Shown piece by piece: positions 46,763 to 55,562 of a stretch of 64,000 bases of DNA (position 1 is the stretch's first letter; each line of letters starts with the position of its first letter). Source of the DNA: an uncultured Clostridia bacterium (lineage in GTDB: Bacteria > Bacillota > Clostridia > Christensenellales > Aristaeellaceae). The notes below the pieces were generated by a model that did no database searches, was not told where the DNA came from, and saw only the letters and a program-made list of their open reading frames with translations. Position numbers and translations under genes: made by a program. The stretch lies in assembly GCA_944333055.1 (NCBI GenBank), contig CALVKT010000013.1, positions 27,876 through 91,875 of the forward strand, read 5' to 3'.

Positions 46763-47470
46763 TTGCAGCAGTACGAACTTTTGTGGCAGTACCAGCAGGT
46801 GGACATGGAGCTGGATCAGTATGAGAAGGAGATGCGCGCCAGCAGCAACCGCCGCGAGCTGCTCAAGCATCGCGAATTCCTGCTGGAACAGCAGAACGTC
46901 CTCAAGAAGATCGAAGCGGATGTGGAGATCATGAGCGACCGCATGGAAGCGCTGGCCGACGAGATCACGCGCCTGAACGGCTCCGTGGCCGAGGCGACGG
47001 CGAACTTTGAGGCGAACCGCCCGCAGGATCTTGAGGAGGCGAAGAAGCAGATCGCGTCCATCCAGAAGCTGCTGGGCACCATCTCCCGCTACGAGGCGGA
47101 GCTGGCCAAGCTGCGCAAGGATGCCGAGGCCCGCGACCGCCAGCAGCGCGAGGTGCGCGTGCGCGCCGCCAAGGCCCGCGCCGAGTTTGACCGCATCAAG
47201 GTCATCTATGACGAGGAGTTCAAGGAGGCGTCCGTCAAGCTGGAGGCGCTCAAGAAGAAGGTCGCCGCCGAGGCGCGCGGGATCGACCCGCAGCTGCTTG
47301 AAAAGTACAAGGGGATCAAGCGCCATGCGGCTATGCCCATCACGCGCCTGCGCGAGGACCGCTGCGGCGGCTGCAACATGCAGCTCTCCGCCGCGGACAA
47401 GGACAAGGTGCGCAGCGGCCAGCCGTACGTGGAGTGCGAGAACTGCGGCCGCATCATTCTGGTCAAGTGA
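46763..47470 (+). CDS. Coiled-coil protein with C-terminal C4 zinc ribbon (COG1579/CdsZ-like)
   Basis: The 235-aa protein is mostly a long coiled coil (residues about 10-175, rich in E, K, R, L, Q) that ends in a zinc ribbon, CGGCNMQL..CENCGRII, with two CxxC knuckles. TTG at 46763 is the start, with AAGGAGGGG 6 nt upstream; the reading frame extends further upstream, but those residues overlap the Nif3 end. It lies directly after the TrmK-Nif3 fusion, a common position. Proteins of this type are proposed to act in RNA or stress biology, but the role is not settled. Confidence 0.85.
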   Translation: MQQYELLWQYQQVDMELDQYEKEMRASSNRRELLKHREFLLEQQNVLKKIEADVEIMSDRMEALADEITRLNGSVAEATANFEANRPQDLEEAKKQIASIQKLLGTISRYEAELAKLRKDAEARDRQQREVRVRAAKARAEFDRIKVIYDEEFKEASVKLEALKKKVAAEARGIDPQLLEKYKGIKRHAAMPITRLREDRCGGCNMQLSAADKDKVRSGQPYVECENCGRIILVK

Positions 47471-47508
47471 ATATCCGGCGCAGGCGCGCAAAGCGCTTGC
47501 GCTTTTGA

Positions 47509-47537
47509 TTGACAGAATGCGGATTCCGTGCTATAAT
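47509..47537 (+). promoter_or_regulatory. Sigma-A promoter of rnpB
   Basis: TTGACA at 47509-47514 and TATAAT at 47532-47537 with a 17-nt spacer. Confidence 0.9.
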
Positions 47538-47544
47538 GCAGCCG

Positions 47545-47893
47545 TTTGTGAGGCTGCCGGGCGGGCGCGCGCCGCAAGGTGTGAGGAAAGTCCGAGCTCC
47601 ATAGGGCAGGGTGCCGGGTAACGCCCGGCGGGGGCGACCCCAGGGAAAGTGCAACAGAGAGATACCGCATGCCGCAAGGCGTGTAAGGGTGGAAAGGTGA
47701 GGTAAGAGCTCACCCGCGGCCTGGCGACTCGTCCGCGATGTAAACCCCACTCGGAGCAAGAAACGAAAGAGCGTTTGAGACGGCCCGTCGAGCTCTCAGG
47801 ATTTCGCTTGAGTCCATCGGTAACGATGGATCTAGATAGATGACCGCCGATTACAGAACTCGGCTTACAGGCAACGCTCACAGACATTTTTTT
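47545..47893 (+). ncRNA. rnpB: RNase P RNA (type A)
   Basis: This is the catalytic RNA that trims tRNA 5' ends. The conserved blocks are all present: GAGGAAAGTCCGAGCTCC near 47581, AGGGAAAGTGCAACAGAGAG near 47642, GGTGGAAAGGTGAGGTAAGAG near 47689, GTAAACCCCACTCGGAGCAAG near 47740 and ACAGAACTCGGCTTACAGGC near 47853. The ends pair as TGTGAG (47547-47552) with CTCACA (47877-47882), forming P1, and a T-run follows at 47887. The architecture looks type A. RNase P's modulator, rnpM, is at 62916. Confidence 0.96.
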
Positions 47894-47975
47894 GAATCCG
47901 GCGCGCGCCGCGGGGGAAAGAGCCTCCGCGGCGCGTCTGCATGCGGAAATTGCAGGAATTCTGCGCATTTTTCTC

Positions 47976-48004
47976 TTGCAATTCCCGCCGGAACATGATA
48001 CAAT
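47976..48004 (+). promoter_or_regulatory. Sigma-A promoter of rpsB-tsf
   Basis: TTGCAA at 47976-47981 and TACAAT at 47999-48004 with a 17-nt spacer. Confidence 0.75.
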
Positions 48005-48030
48005 TTTACGGAAAACGCACCTGCGTCTGT

Positions 48031-48065
48031 TTCGCGCGCCTGCCGGGGAGTCCGGTCCGCGCGAA
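48031..48065 (+). promoter_or_regulatory. rpsB leader hairpin
   Basis: TTCGCGCG (48031-48038) pairs with CGCGCGAA (48058-48065), with an inner CCGG-GGAGT-CCGG stem. It lies in the 5' leader 45 nt before rpsB and is a candidate S2 autoregulatory site. Confidence 0.45.
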
Positions 48066-48109
48066 AAAAGGGCGCAGGGAGGGTTGAATCAAAAGGAGGA
48101 AAACATCCC

Positions 48110-48820
48110 ATGGCAGTCATTTCTATGAAGCAGCTGCTTGAGGCCGGTGTCCACTTCGGCCACCAGACCCGCCGCTGGAACCCCAAGATGGCCCCGTACA
48201 TCTTCACCGAGCGCAACGGCATCTACATCATCGACCTGCAAAAGACCGTTCGCAAGATCGATGAGGCGTATGCCTTCGTCCGCCAGGTGGCGATGGAAGG
48301 CAAGAGCGTGCTGTTTGTGGGCACCAAGAAGCAGGCGCAGGAGTCCATCGAGGCCGAGGCCAAGCGCTGCAACATGTTCTATGTCAACAACCGCTGGCTG
48401 GGCGGCATGATGACCAACTTCCGCACCATCAAGACCCGCATCGCGCGCCTCAACGCCATCGACGCGATGGAAGAGCGCGGCGACTTCGAGGTTCTGCCCA
48501 AGAAGGAAGTCATCAAGCTGATGGCCGAGCGCGAGAAGCTGCTGGCCAATCTGGGCGGCATCCGCGAGATGAAGAATCTGCCGGGCTGCCTGTTTGTCGT
48601 CGATCCGCGCAAGGAGCACATCGCCGTCACCGAGGCGCGCGCGCTGGGCATCCCGGTCGTGGCCATCGTGGACACCAACTGCGATCCGGACGAGATCGAC
48701 TACGTGATCCCGGGCAACGACGACGCCATCCGCGCTGTCAAGCTCATCGCCGGCAAGATGGCCGACGCCGTTCTGGAAGGCAAGCAGGGCGAGCAGGCCG
48801 AGGCCGCGGAAGCGAAGTAA
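48110..48820 (+). CDS. rpsB: 30S ribosomal protein S2
   Basis: The 236-aa protein of the small subunit begins [25 protein letters not shown] and has [16 protein letters not shown] and [19 protein letters not shown], the S2 signatures. AAAGGAGG lies upstream of the ATG. It leads the classical rpsB-tsf-pyrH-frr order. Confidence 0.98.
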   Translation: MAVISMKQLLEAGVHFGHQTRRWNPKMAPYIFTERNGIYIIDLQKTVRKIDEAYAFVRQVAMEGKSVLFVGTKKQAQESIEAEAKRCNMFYVNNRWLGGMMTNFRTIKTRIARLNAIDAMEERGDFEVLPKKEVIKLMAEREKLLANLGGIREMKNLPGCLFVVDPRKEHIAVTEARALGIPVVAIVDTNCDPDEIDYVIPGNDDAIRAVKLIAGKMADAVLEGKQGEQAEAAEAK

Positions 48821-48854
48821 TCCCATCTGACGACAGAATCTGGAGGAATCCGTT

Positions 48855-49760
48855 ATGGCTACCATTACTTCCGCTCTGGTTAAGGAGCTGCGCGAGCGCA
48901 CCGGCGCCGGCATGATGGACTGCAAGAAGGCCCTCGTCTCCTGCGATGGCGACATGGACAAGGCGATCGACTTCCTGCGCGAGAAGGGCCTCGCCGCCGC
49001 CGCCAAGAAGGCCGGCCGCATCGCCGCCGAGGGCATGGTTGAGTGCTATGTCGAGGGCAATGTGGGCGTCGTGGTGGAGATCAACTGCGAGACCGACTTC
49101 GTGGCCAACACCGACAACTTCAAGGCGCTGTGCCGCGACTACGCCAAGCACATCGTCGCCAAGAACCCGGCGACCGTCGAGGAGATGCTCGGCCAGACCT
49201 TCTATGCCGACGAGACCAAGACCGTCAACGACCTGATCGGCGAGGCCACCGCCTCCATCGGCGAGAAGATCTCCCTGCGCCGTTTTGCCCGCTTTGAGGC
49301 GAAGAACGGCATGGTCGACACCTACATCCACATGGGCGGCCGCATCGGCGTCATGGTCGAGCTCGCCGCGGATGAGGTGACCGACGAGGTCAAGACGATG
49401 AGCCACGATCTGGTCATGCACATCGCTGCCGCGAACCCGCAGTTCGTGCGCCGCGAGGAAGTGCCCTCCGACAACCTGGAGAAGGAGCGCGAGGTGCTCA
49501 AGCAGCAGGCGCTCAACGAGGGCAAGCCGGCGAAGATCGTGGAGCGCATGGTCGAGGGCCGCATCGAGAAGTACTACAAGGAAGTCTGCCTGCTGGAGCA
49601 GCCGTTCGTCAAGGATCCGGATATCAACGTCAAGAAGATGCTCTCCGGCAAGTGCGACGTCGTCCGCTTCGTCCGCTTCGAGCGCGGCGAGGGCCTGGAG
49701 AAGCGCGTGAACAACCTGGCTGCCGACATCGCCGCCGAGCAGGCGAAGATGAAGCAGTAA
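48855..49760 (+). CDS. tsf: Elongation factor Ts
   Basis: The 301-aa guanine-nucleotide exchange factor for EF-Tu. The UBA-like N-domain is [19 protein letters not shown]. The core follows, with [10 protein letters not shown] near residue 75, and the C-terminal part ends [14 protein letters not shown] and [19 protein letters not shown]. Follows rpsB by 34 nt, with a terminator right after. Confidence 0.97.
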   Translation: MATITSALVKELRERTGAGMMDCKKALVSCDGDMDKAIDFLREKGLAAAAKKAGRIAAEGMVECYVEGNVGVVVEINCETDFVANTDNFKALCRDYAKHIVAKNPATVEEMLGQTFYADETKTVNDLIGEATASIGEKISLRRFARFEAKNGMVDTYIHMGGRIGVMVELAADEVTDEVKTMSHDLVMHIAAANPQFVRREEVPSDNLEKEREVLKQQALNEGKPAKIVERMVEGRIEKYYKEVCLLEQPFVKDPDINVKKMLSGKCDVVRFVRFERGEGLEKRVNNLAADIAAEQAKMKQ

Positions 49761-49774
49761 TCTTCAAAACAAAG

Positions 49775-49802
49775 GGACATGCCCGGCGCATGTCCTTTTT
49801 TT
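49775..49802 (+). terminator. Rho-independent terminator between tsf and pyrH
   Basis: GGACATGC pairs with GCATGTCC across CCGGC and is followed by seven T. pyrH begins 20 nt further on, so some read-through or a separate start is needed. Confidence 0.88.
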
Positions 49803-49822
49803 CAGACGAAAGGGGAAAGAGC

Positions 49823-50533
49823 ATGGCACAGTATAAGCGCGTACTCATCAAGCTCAGCGGCGAGGCACTGGGCGACCACGGCAGGCTCTTCGACTTTGAG
49901 CAGATCGACCGCGTGGCCGCCGTTCTGGGCAAGCTCCACGCGACCGGCGCCGAGATCGCCCTAGTCATCGGCGCGGGCAACATCTGGCGCGGGCGCCAGG
50001 GCCCGGCGGCGAAGATGACGGCCATCAACGCCGACCACATGGGCATGCTCGGCACGGCGATCAACTCCATCGCCATGCAGGACGCCATCGAGCGGCTGGA
50101 CATCCCCACGCGCGTGATGTCCGCGGTGGAGATGAACCGCTTCTGCGAGCCCTACACGTATCGCCGCGCGGTGCGCCATCTGGAAAAGGGCCGCGTGGTG
50201 ATCTTCGCCTGCGGCACGGGCAATCCGTTCTTCTCCACCGACACCGCCGCGGCGCTGCGCGCGGTGGAGATCGGCGCGGACGCCATCCTGCTGGCCAAGA
50301 ACGTGGACGGCGTCTACGACAGCGATCCGCGCGTCAACAAAGAGGCCATGCTCCTCAAGGACCTCACCTACAACGAGGTGCAGGAGCGCGACCTCAAGGT
50401 CATGGACGCCGCCGCCATCACCATCTGCCGCGAGAACAAGGTGCCGTCCATCCGCGTGTTCGGTCTGGACGACCCGGAGAACATCCTGCGTGTCATCCAG
50501 GGCGATCCGATGGGCACCAACGTGCATCCGTAA
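49823..50533 (+). CDS. pyrH: Uridylate kinase
   Basis: The 236-aa hexameric kinase phosphorylates UMP to UDP. It has LIKLSGEALGDHG near residue 8, VIGAGNIWRGRQG near 51, and ADAILLAKNVDGVYDSDPR near 155. The ATG at 49823 follows AGGGGAAAGAG; the frame is open further upstream, but that part lies under the terminator. The stop is followed by its own terminator. Confidence 0.97.
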   Translation: MAQYKRVLIKLSGEALGDHGRLFDFEQIDRVAAVLGKLHATGAEIALVIGAGNIWRGRQGPAAKMTAINADHMGMLGTAINSIAMQDAIERLDIPTRVMSAVEMNRFCEPYTYRRAVRHLEKGRVVIFACGTGNPFFSTDTAAALRAVEIGADAILLAKNVDGVYDSDPRVNKEAMLLKDLTYNEVQERDLKVMDAAAITICRENKVPSIRVFGLDDPENILRVIQGDPMGTNVHP

Positions 50534-50550
50534 TCCAGACAACCTTTCAC

Positions 50551-50583
50551 AGCCGGAGCGTATGATGCGCTTCGGCTTTTTTC
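50551..50583 (+). terminator. Rho-independent terminator after pyrH
   Basis: AGCCGGAGCG pairs with CGCTTCGGCT (one wobble), followed by a T-run from 50577. The 310-nt gap after it (50584-50893) holds the repeat at 50620 and the frr promoter and no gene. Confidence 0.88.
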
Positions 50584-50619
50584 GTGTGATACGGATTTCT
50601 GAAAAAAGGTCAAATACAG

Positions 50620-50681
50620 CGCGAAGCGAATGGAGTCTGAGGAAAGAATTCTCTCAGGCGGGTCTGGGCGGCAGCCCAACG
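50620..50681 (+). repeat. Dispersed structured repeat, copy 2
   Basis: This 62-nt relative of 13196-13256 has the same CGCGAAGCGA head, GCGGGT core and GGCGGCAGCCC-ACG tail. CTGAG (50637-50641) pairs with CTCAG (50653-50657), and GGGC-GGCA-GCCC (50666-50677) forms a second hairpin. Where copy 1 has CAAGG/CCTTG, this copy has CTGAG/CTCAG, so the pairing is kept although the bases differ. It also follows the end of a transcription unit. Confidence 0.6.
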
Positions 50682-50825
50682 TTTCCCAATAGAAGAGTAT
50701 GTCGCTTCACAGCAGGTTACGCGGCAGCCTGCAATTGAGTTCGTTTCGCGAAACGGAAATGTGGGCGCGAACTCGTATGAAGCGTTTTCTCCTATATCGG
50801 CTTTGCGCGAAATCTGCCAAAGGGC

Positions 50826-50855
50826 TTGCCAAAGACAGGGCGTGTGGGGTAAAAT
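50826..50855 (+). promoter_or_regulatory. Probable promoter of frr
   Basis: TTGCCA at 50826-50831 and TAAAAT at 50850-50855 with an 18-nt spacer, 38 nt upstream of frr. Confidence 0.55.
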
Positions 50856-50893
50856 AGAACAAACAAATTTGTGATTCGAGGAGGCCATACAGC

Positions 50894-51457
50894 ATGCCTA
50901 CGAAGAAGATTCAGGATAATGCGAAGATCAAGATGGACAAGACCAAGGACGTGCTGCGTTCGGACCTGATGGCCATTCGCGCGGGCCGCGCCAATCCGCA
51001 GCTGCTCGACCGCATCACGGTCGATTACTACGGCACGCCGACGCCGCTCAAGAGCGTGGCCAACATCTCCGCGCCGGAACCGCGCGTCCTGCAGATCAAC
51101 CCGTGGGACGCCAAGATGGTCAAGGACATCTCCCGCGCCATTCAGGCCAGCGATCTGGGCCTGACGCCCTCCAACGACGGCAAGATCATCCGCCTGATGC
51201 TGCCGGAGCTCACCGAGGAGCGCCGCAAGGAACTGACCAAGCTCGTGCGCAAGACCGCCGAGGAGAGCAAGGTCGCCATCCGCTCCATCCGCCGTGACGC
51301 CGTGGAGCAGGTCAAGAAGCTCAAGAAGAACAGCGAGATCACCGAGGACGACCAGAAGCGCGCCGAGGAGGCCATCCAGAAGCTGACCGACGCCAACATC
51401 AAGGACATCGACAAGATCACCGCCGAGAAGGAAAAGGAGATCATGGACGTCAAATGA
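50894..51457 (+). CDS. frr: Ribosome recycling factor
   Basis: The 187-aa tRNA-shaped protein splits post-termination ribosomes with EF-G. The long three-helix bundle is marked by [18 protein letters not shown] near residue 24 and [18 protein letters not shown] near 105. CGAGGAGGCC lies upstream of the ATG. The stop overlaps the next small gene (ATGA). Confidence 0.97.
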   Translation: MPTKKIQDNAKIKMDKTKDVLRSDLMAIRAGRANPQLLDRITVDYYGTPTPLKSVANISAPEPRVLQINPWDAKMVKDISRAIQASDLGLTPSNDGKIIRLMLPELTEERRKELTKLVRKTAEESKVAIRSIRRDAVEQVKKLKKNSEITEDDQKRAEEAIQKLTDANIKDIDKITAEKEKEIMDVK

Positions 51458-51669
51458 GGGACGACCTTCCGGGCCTGCCGCTTGATCTGGCGCGCGATAT
51501 CCTCGCGCGCGAGGGCGTGTCCCCGTCCGTGGAGACGACCTGCGCGCCCGGCAGGCGCGATGCGCGGGGCGGCACGCTGCGCGTGGTCGCCGCCCATGAG
51601 GACGGCAGGCGATTGACCGTCGCCGAATTTCTCGACCCGATCGAAGACGGCGGGCAGGAAAACGGCTGA
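51454..51669 (+). CDS. Small PASTA-like protein of unknown function
   Basis: The 71-aa protein is coupled by ATGA overlap to frr. It reads [20 protein letters not shown] followed by [20 protein letters not shown], resembling one PASTA unit (a helix with LP-x-DLAR and a strand ending LRVVAAHE). Similar small frames occur between frr and uppS in other Clostridia. The function is unknown. The short size makes a chance frame possible, but the coupling and the PASTA-like pattern argue for a real gene. Confidence 0.6.
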   Translation: MRDDLPGLPLDLARDILAREGVSPSVETTCAPGRRDARGGTLRVVAAHEDGRRLTVAEFLDPIEDGGQENG

Positions 51670-51758
51670 CGGCCGCGTATTGAAAAAAAAGAACTGCGGG
51701 ATTCGTCGGGGCGGCGCTCCGCCGGGTTCCGCTGTTTCTTGTGAAAGCAGGTGTAACC

Positions 51759-52508
51759 GTGGCCCGATCTGGCAAGGATGAACATATCGAACTGGACAGG
51801 GCGCTCTTGCCGCGCCACGTCGCCATCATCATGGACGGCAACGGCCGCTGGGCCAAAAAGCGCGGCATGCCGCGCACGTTTGGGCATAAGGCCGGCGTGG
51901 AAGCGCTGCGCGAGATCATCCGTCATTCGGACGATCTGGGCATCGAAGCGCTGACGATCTACGCGTTCTCCACGGAGAACTGGAAGCGCTCCGCCGAGGA
52001 GGTGGGCGCGCTGATGGGGCTGCTGCTGGAGTACTTCACCAGGGAACTCGACGAGCTGCATCGCGAGGGCGTGCGCATTCGCATTCTGGGCGACATCGGC
52101 GACATGCCCAGGGGACTGGAGCGCCAGCAGCGCGCGCTCTATGACGCGATGGCGCGCACGAAGGAGAACACGGGCCTCAAGCTGAACATCGCGCTCAACT
52201 ACGGCGGCCGTCAGGAGATCGTGCACGCGGCGCGCGCGCTGGCGCAGCAGGTCAAGGACGGGAAGATCGAGCCGGAGGACATCGACATGGCGCGCTTTGA
52301 GGGCGAGCTGTACACCGCCGGGCTGCCGGAGGTCGATTTCCTCATCCGCACCAGCGGCGAGATCCGCCTGAGCAATTTCCTGCTCTACCAGCTCGCCTAC
52401 GCGGAGATGTATCAGACGGACGTACTCTGGCCGGACTTTGACCGGCGTGCATATGATGAAGCGCTGCTTGCCTACACGAAGAGAAATCGTCGGTTTGGCG
52501 GCGTATAA
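51759..52508 (+). CDS. uppS: Undecaprenyl diphosphate synthase
   Basis: The 249-aa cis-prenyltransferase extends farnesyl diphosphate to the C55 lipid carrier of peptidoglycan and surface-sugar synthesis. It has HVAIIMDGNGRWAKKRG near residue 22, YAFSTENWKR near 68, and RTSGEIRLSNFLLYQLAY near 195. GTG at 51759 is preferred, with GCAGGTG close upstream; a GTG at 51741 is also in frame. cdsA follows 20 nt after the stop. Confidence 0.96.
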   Translation: MARSGKDEHIELDRALLPRHVAIIMDGNGRWAKKRGMPRTFGHKAGVEALREIIRHSDDLGIEALTIYAFSTENWKRSAEEVGALMGLLLEYFTRELDELHREGVRIRILGDIGDMPRGLERQQRALYDAMARTKENTGLKLNIALNYGGRQEIVHAARALAQQVKDGKIEPEDIDMARFEGELYTAGLPEVDFLIRTSGEIRLSNFLLYQLAYAEMYQTDVLWPDFDRRAYDEALLAYTKRNRRFGGV

Positions 52509-52528
52509 TCCGAAAAGAGGGAATGGGT

Positions 52529-53338
52529 ATGAAGACACGCATCTTGACGGCGGTCGTGGGCGTTCCGCTGCTGATCTTCGCGCTGATCGTGCGGGGCTGG
52601 TTTGCCGAGCTGCTGCTCGTCCTGCTGACGCTCATCGCACTGAGCGAGTATTACAAGGCGCTTGCGGCGGCGGGCTATCGGGTGTGCACGTGGGGCGGTT
52701 ATCTGGCCGCCGCGCTGATGTGGCCGCTCAGCCGCCTGATGGGCGTGCTCGACCCGCTGCTGCTGCTCACGGCGGCGATGGGCGTGTCCATGCTGGGCGT
52801 GCTGCTGGGCAGGCAGCCCGCGTTCCCGGACGCCGCCGCCTCCGTCTATCCGCTGCTGACCTGCCTGATGCCGTTTTCCATGTTCATGATGATGCTCAAC
52901 AAGACGTTTGGCCGCGTGCCGGGTGTCGCGCTGATCACCATGGCGTTCGGCATCGCCTACGGCACGGACGCCCTGGCGTATCTGGGCGGCCGCGCGATGG
53001 GCAGGCACAAGCTCTGCCCGGCCGTCAGCCCGAAGAAGACGGTGGAAGGCGCGGCGTTTGGCCTGCTGGGCGGCGTGGCGTTCTCGCTGGCGGTGCGCGC
53101 GTTCTTCGTGTATGTGCTGTCCATGCCGATGCCGGGCGTGCCGGCGGCGGTGCTGCTGGGCCTGCTGGGCTCCGTGGCCGGTCAGGTCGGCGACCAGACT
53201 GCGTCGCTGCTCAAGCGCTACAGCGGCATCAAGGACTACGGCAAGGTCTTTCCCGGCCACGGCGGCGTGATGGATCGATTTGACAGCGTGATCTTCACGC
53301 TGATTGTGATGTACTGCTACACGCTGGTGCTGCATTGA
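52529..53338 (+). CDS. cdsA: Phosphatidate cytidylyltransferase
   Basis: The 269-aa membrane enzyme makes CDP-diacylglycerol for phospholipid synthesis. It has about eight hydrophobic spans and the CDP-DAG synthase signature S-LLKR-x(4)-KDYG-x(3)-PGHGG-x(2)-DR-x-DS near the C-terminus, starting at about residue 227. ATG at 52529 is favoured over 52523, because GAGG is 8 nt upstream. dxr follows 15 nt later. Confidence 0.95.
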   Translation: MKTRILTAVVGVPLLIFALIVRGWFAELLLVLLTLIALSEYYKALAAAGYRVCTWGGYLAAALMWPLSRLMGVLDPLLLLTAAMGVSMLGVLLGRQPAFPDAAASVYPLLTCLMPFSMFMMMLNKTFGRVPGVALITMAFGIAYGTDALAYLGGRAMGRHKLCPAVSPKKTVEGAAFGLLGGVAFSLAVRAFFVYVLSMPMPGVPAAVLLGLLGSVAGQVGDQTASLLKRYSGIKDYGKVFPGHGGVMDRFDSVIFTLIVMYCYTLVLH

Positions 53339-53353
53339 TAAAGAGGGATACGT

Positions 53354-54511
53354 ATGCGTAAATTGGCCATTCTCGGCGCGACGGGTTCCATCGGCACGCA
53401 GGCGCTGGATGTCGCCGCGCGCCACAGCGACCGCTTCGCGGTCACGGCGATCGCCGCCCATTCCTCGGCGGAGAAGCTCTTTGAACAGGTGCGCGCGTTT
53501 CGCCCGCAGATTGCGGCGCTGACCGTCGAACCGGAGGAGATTCCGGCGGACGTGAAGAACGCCTGTCAGTGGATCTTCGGGCCGGACGCGCTGCTGCGCG
53601 TGGTGCGCGCGTGCGACGCGGACGACGTGCTCGTGTCGGTCGTGGGCATTGCGGGCCTCTCGGCGGTGATGGAGAGCCTTCGGTGCGGCAAGCGCGTGCT
53701 GCTGGCCAACAAGGAGCCGCTGGTGGCCGGCGGCGAGCTGGTCACGCGCGCGGCGCAGGCCGCCGGGCAGCCGCTTCTGCCCGTGGACAGCGAGCACAGC
53801 GCGATCTTCCAGTGCATGCAGGGCGCGGGGCCCAACAGGCCGAAGCGGCTGATCCTCACCGCCAGCGGCGGGCCGTTCCGCACGTGGGCGAAGGAGGACA
53901 TTCTCTGCGCCACGAAGGAGCAGGCGCTCAAGCATCCCAACTGGAGCATGGGCAGAAAGATCACCGTCGATTCGGCCTCCATGCTCAACAAGGCGCTGGA
54001 GGTCATCGAAGCGCGCTGGCTCTTTGACATGCCCGCCGAACAGATCGACGTGCTGATTCACCCGCAGAGCGTCATACACTCCATGGTCGAGTTTGAGGAC
54101 GGCGCGGTGATGGCGCAGCTGGGCACGCCGGACATGCGCCTGCCCATCCTCTACGCGATGAGCTGGCCGGAGCGGCTTGAAACCGGCGGCGCGCGGCTCG
54201 ATTTTTCGCAGATGAAGGCGCTCACGTTTGAGCAGCCGGATCCGTCGCGCTTTCCGGGCCTGGGCCTGGCGTATGAAGCGCTGCGCGTGGGCGGCACGAT
54301 GAGCGCCATCCTCAATGGCGCCAACGAGGTCGCCGTCGATGCCTTCCTGCACGACAGGATCCACTTTGGCCACATCGCGCAGCTCGTCGAGGAGACGATG
54401 CACGCCGTGGCCCCCGTGTACCATGCGACGCTTGATCAGGTGTTTGAGAGCGATCTGGCGGCCCGCGCGAAGGCACAGGAACTGCTGGGGACCAGCCGCT
54501 TTGCCGTCTGA
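53354..54511 (+). CDS. dxr: 1-deoxy-D-xylulose-5-phosphate reductoisomerase
   Basis: The 385-aa NADPH-dependent enzyme makes MEP, the second step of the MEP isoprenoid pathway. The N-terminal Rossmann motif is LAILGATGSIGTQALDV. The substrate and metal segment is LANKEPLVAGGE near residue 115, and PVDSEHSAIFQCMQG follows near 138, with SWPERLET near 277. Its product feeds ispG, two genes downstream, and finally uppS. Confidence 0.97.
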   Translation: MRKLAILGATGSIGTQALDVAARHSDRFAVTAIAAHSSAEKLFEQVRAFRPQIAALTVEPEEIPADVKNACQWIFGPDALLRVVRACDADDVLVSVVGIAGLSAVMESLRCGKRVLLANKEPLVAGGELVTRAAQAAGQPLLPVDSEHSAIFQCMQGAGPNRPKRLILTASGGPFRTWAKEDILCATKEQALKHPNWSMGRKITVDSASMLNKALEVIEARWLFDMPAEQIDVLIHPQSVIHSMVEFEDGAVMAQLGTPDMRLPILYAMSWPERLETGGARLDFSQMKALTFEQPDPSRFPGLGLAYEALRVGGTMSAILNGANEVAVDAFLHDRIHFGHIAQLVEETMHAVAPVYHATLDQVFESDLAARAKAQELLGTSRFAV

Positions 54512-54531
54512 CGCATAAGGAGAGACGTTTC

Positions 54532-55551
54532 GTGTATGTTTTGCTGGCGCTCGTGCTTCTGGGCGTGTTGATCGTCGCCCATGAAGCCGGGCATTTCTTC
54601 GCGGCGCGCGCGTGCGGCATCGAGGTGCAGGAGTTCGCCATGGGCATGGGCCCGGCGCTCGTGCGCTGGGAGAGCAAGCGCGGCACGCAGTTTTCGCTGC
54701 GCCCGCTGCCCATCGGCGGCTTCTGCCAGTTCTACGGCGAGGACGAGGATGTGGCCGACCCGCGCGCGTTCAACAACCAGCGCGTGTGGAAGCGCGCGCT
54801 GACGGTCGCCTGCGGCCCGCTGATGAACTTCGCGGTGGCGCTGGTGGTGATCGTCGTCTACCTGAGCGCGCTGGGCCTGATGACGACGGTGCCGCGCGTG
54901 GATGTGGTCGAGGACAACGCCGCGCGCGCCGGGCTGATGACGGGCGACACGCTGCTCTCGGTCAACGGCGTGGCGATCGAGGACGTCAACACGGTGGTCG
55001 ATGTGATCTCCGCGAGCGAGGGCGCGGACGTGACGCTGCGCGTCGATCGCGGCGGCGTGCAAACCGACGTGGTGATCACGCCGTTCTACGACGAGGAGGC
55101 GGGGCGCTATCGCGTGGGCTTCTCCTTCGCGCAGGAGCGCATGCGCCTCTCGCTGCTGGAGAGCATCCCCTTCTCCGTGCACTACAACGTGGAGAGCGTG
55201 CGGCTGATCGTCAACACGCTCAAGAACCTGATCTTCAAGGGCGAGGGCGTCGGCGACGTGACCGGCCCGGTGGGCACGGTCTACGTCATTCAGGAGGTGA
55301 CGCAGCAGGGCGGCATCGACATCTACCTGGAGCTGCTCGCGCTCATCAGCGTCAATCTGGGCGTGATGAACCTGCTGCCCATTCCGGGGCTGGACGGCAG
55401 CCGGCTGCTGTTTCTGCTGGTGGAGGGCGTGCGGCGCAAGCCGGTCAGGCGCGAGCTGGAGGGCTCGATCCACGCGGCAGGCTTCGTGCTGCTGATGCTG
55501 CTCATGGCCGCGCTGACGTACAAGGACATCGTACAGATCTTCACGAGATGA
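54532..55551 (+). CDS. rseP: Site-2 intramembrane metalloprotease RseP
   Basis: The 339-aa protease cleaves anti-sigma factors and signal-peptide remnants inside the membrane. The HExxH zinc motif is in the first span (VAHEAGHF near residue 17), the NLLPIPGLDG motif with the third ligand is near residue 281, and a PDZ domain (about 115-190) is between them. GTG start with AAGGAGAG upstream. The cdsA-dxr-rseP-ispG order is typical. Confidence 0.95.
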   Translation: MYVLLALVLLGVLIVAHEAGHFFAARACGIEVQEFAMGMGPALVRWESKRGTQFSLRPLPIGGFCQFYGEDEDVADPRAFNNQRVWKRALTVACGPLMNFAVALVVIVVYLSALGLMTTVPRVDVVEDNAARAGLMTGDTLLSVNGVAIEDVNTVVDVISASEGADVTLRVDRGGVQTDVVITPFYDEEAGRYRVGFSFAQERMRLSLLESIPFSVHYNVESVRLIVNTLKNLIFKGEGVGDVTGPVGTVYVIQEVTQQGGIDIYLELLALISVNLGVMNLLPIPGLDGSRLLFLLVEGVRRKPVRRELEGSIHAAGFVLLMLLMAALTYKDIVQIFTR

Positions 55552-55562
55552 TGGAGGAACCC

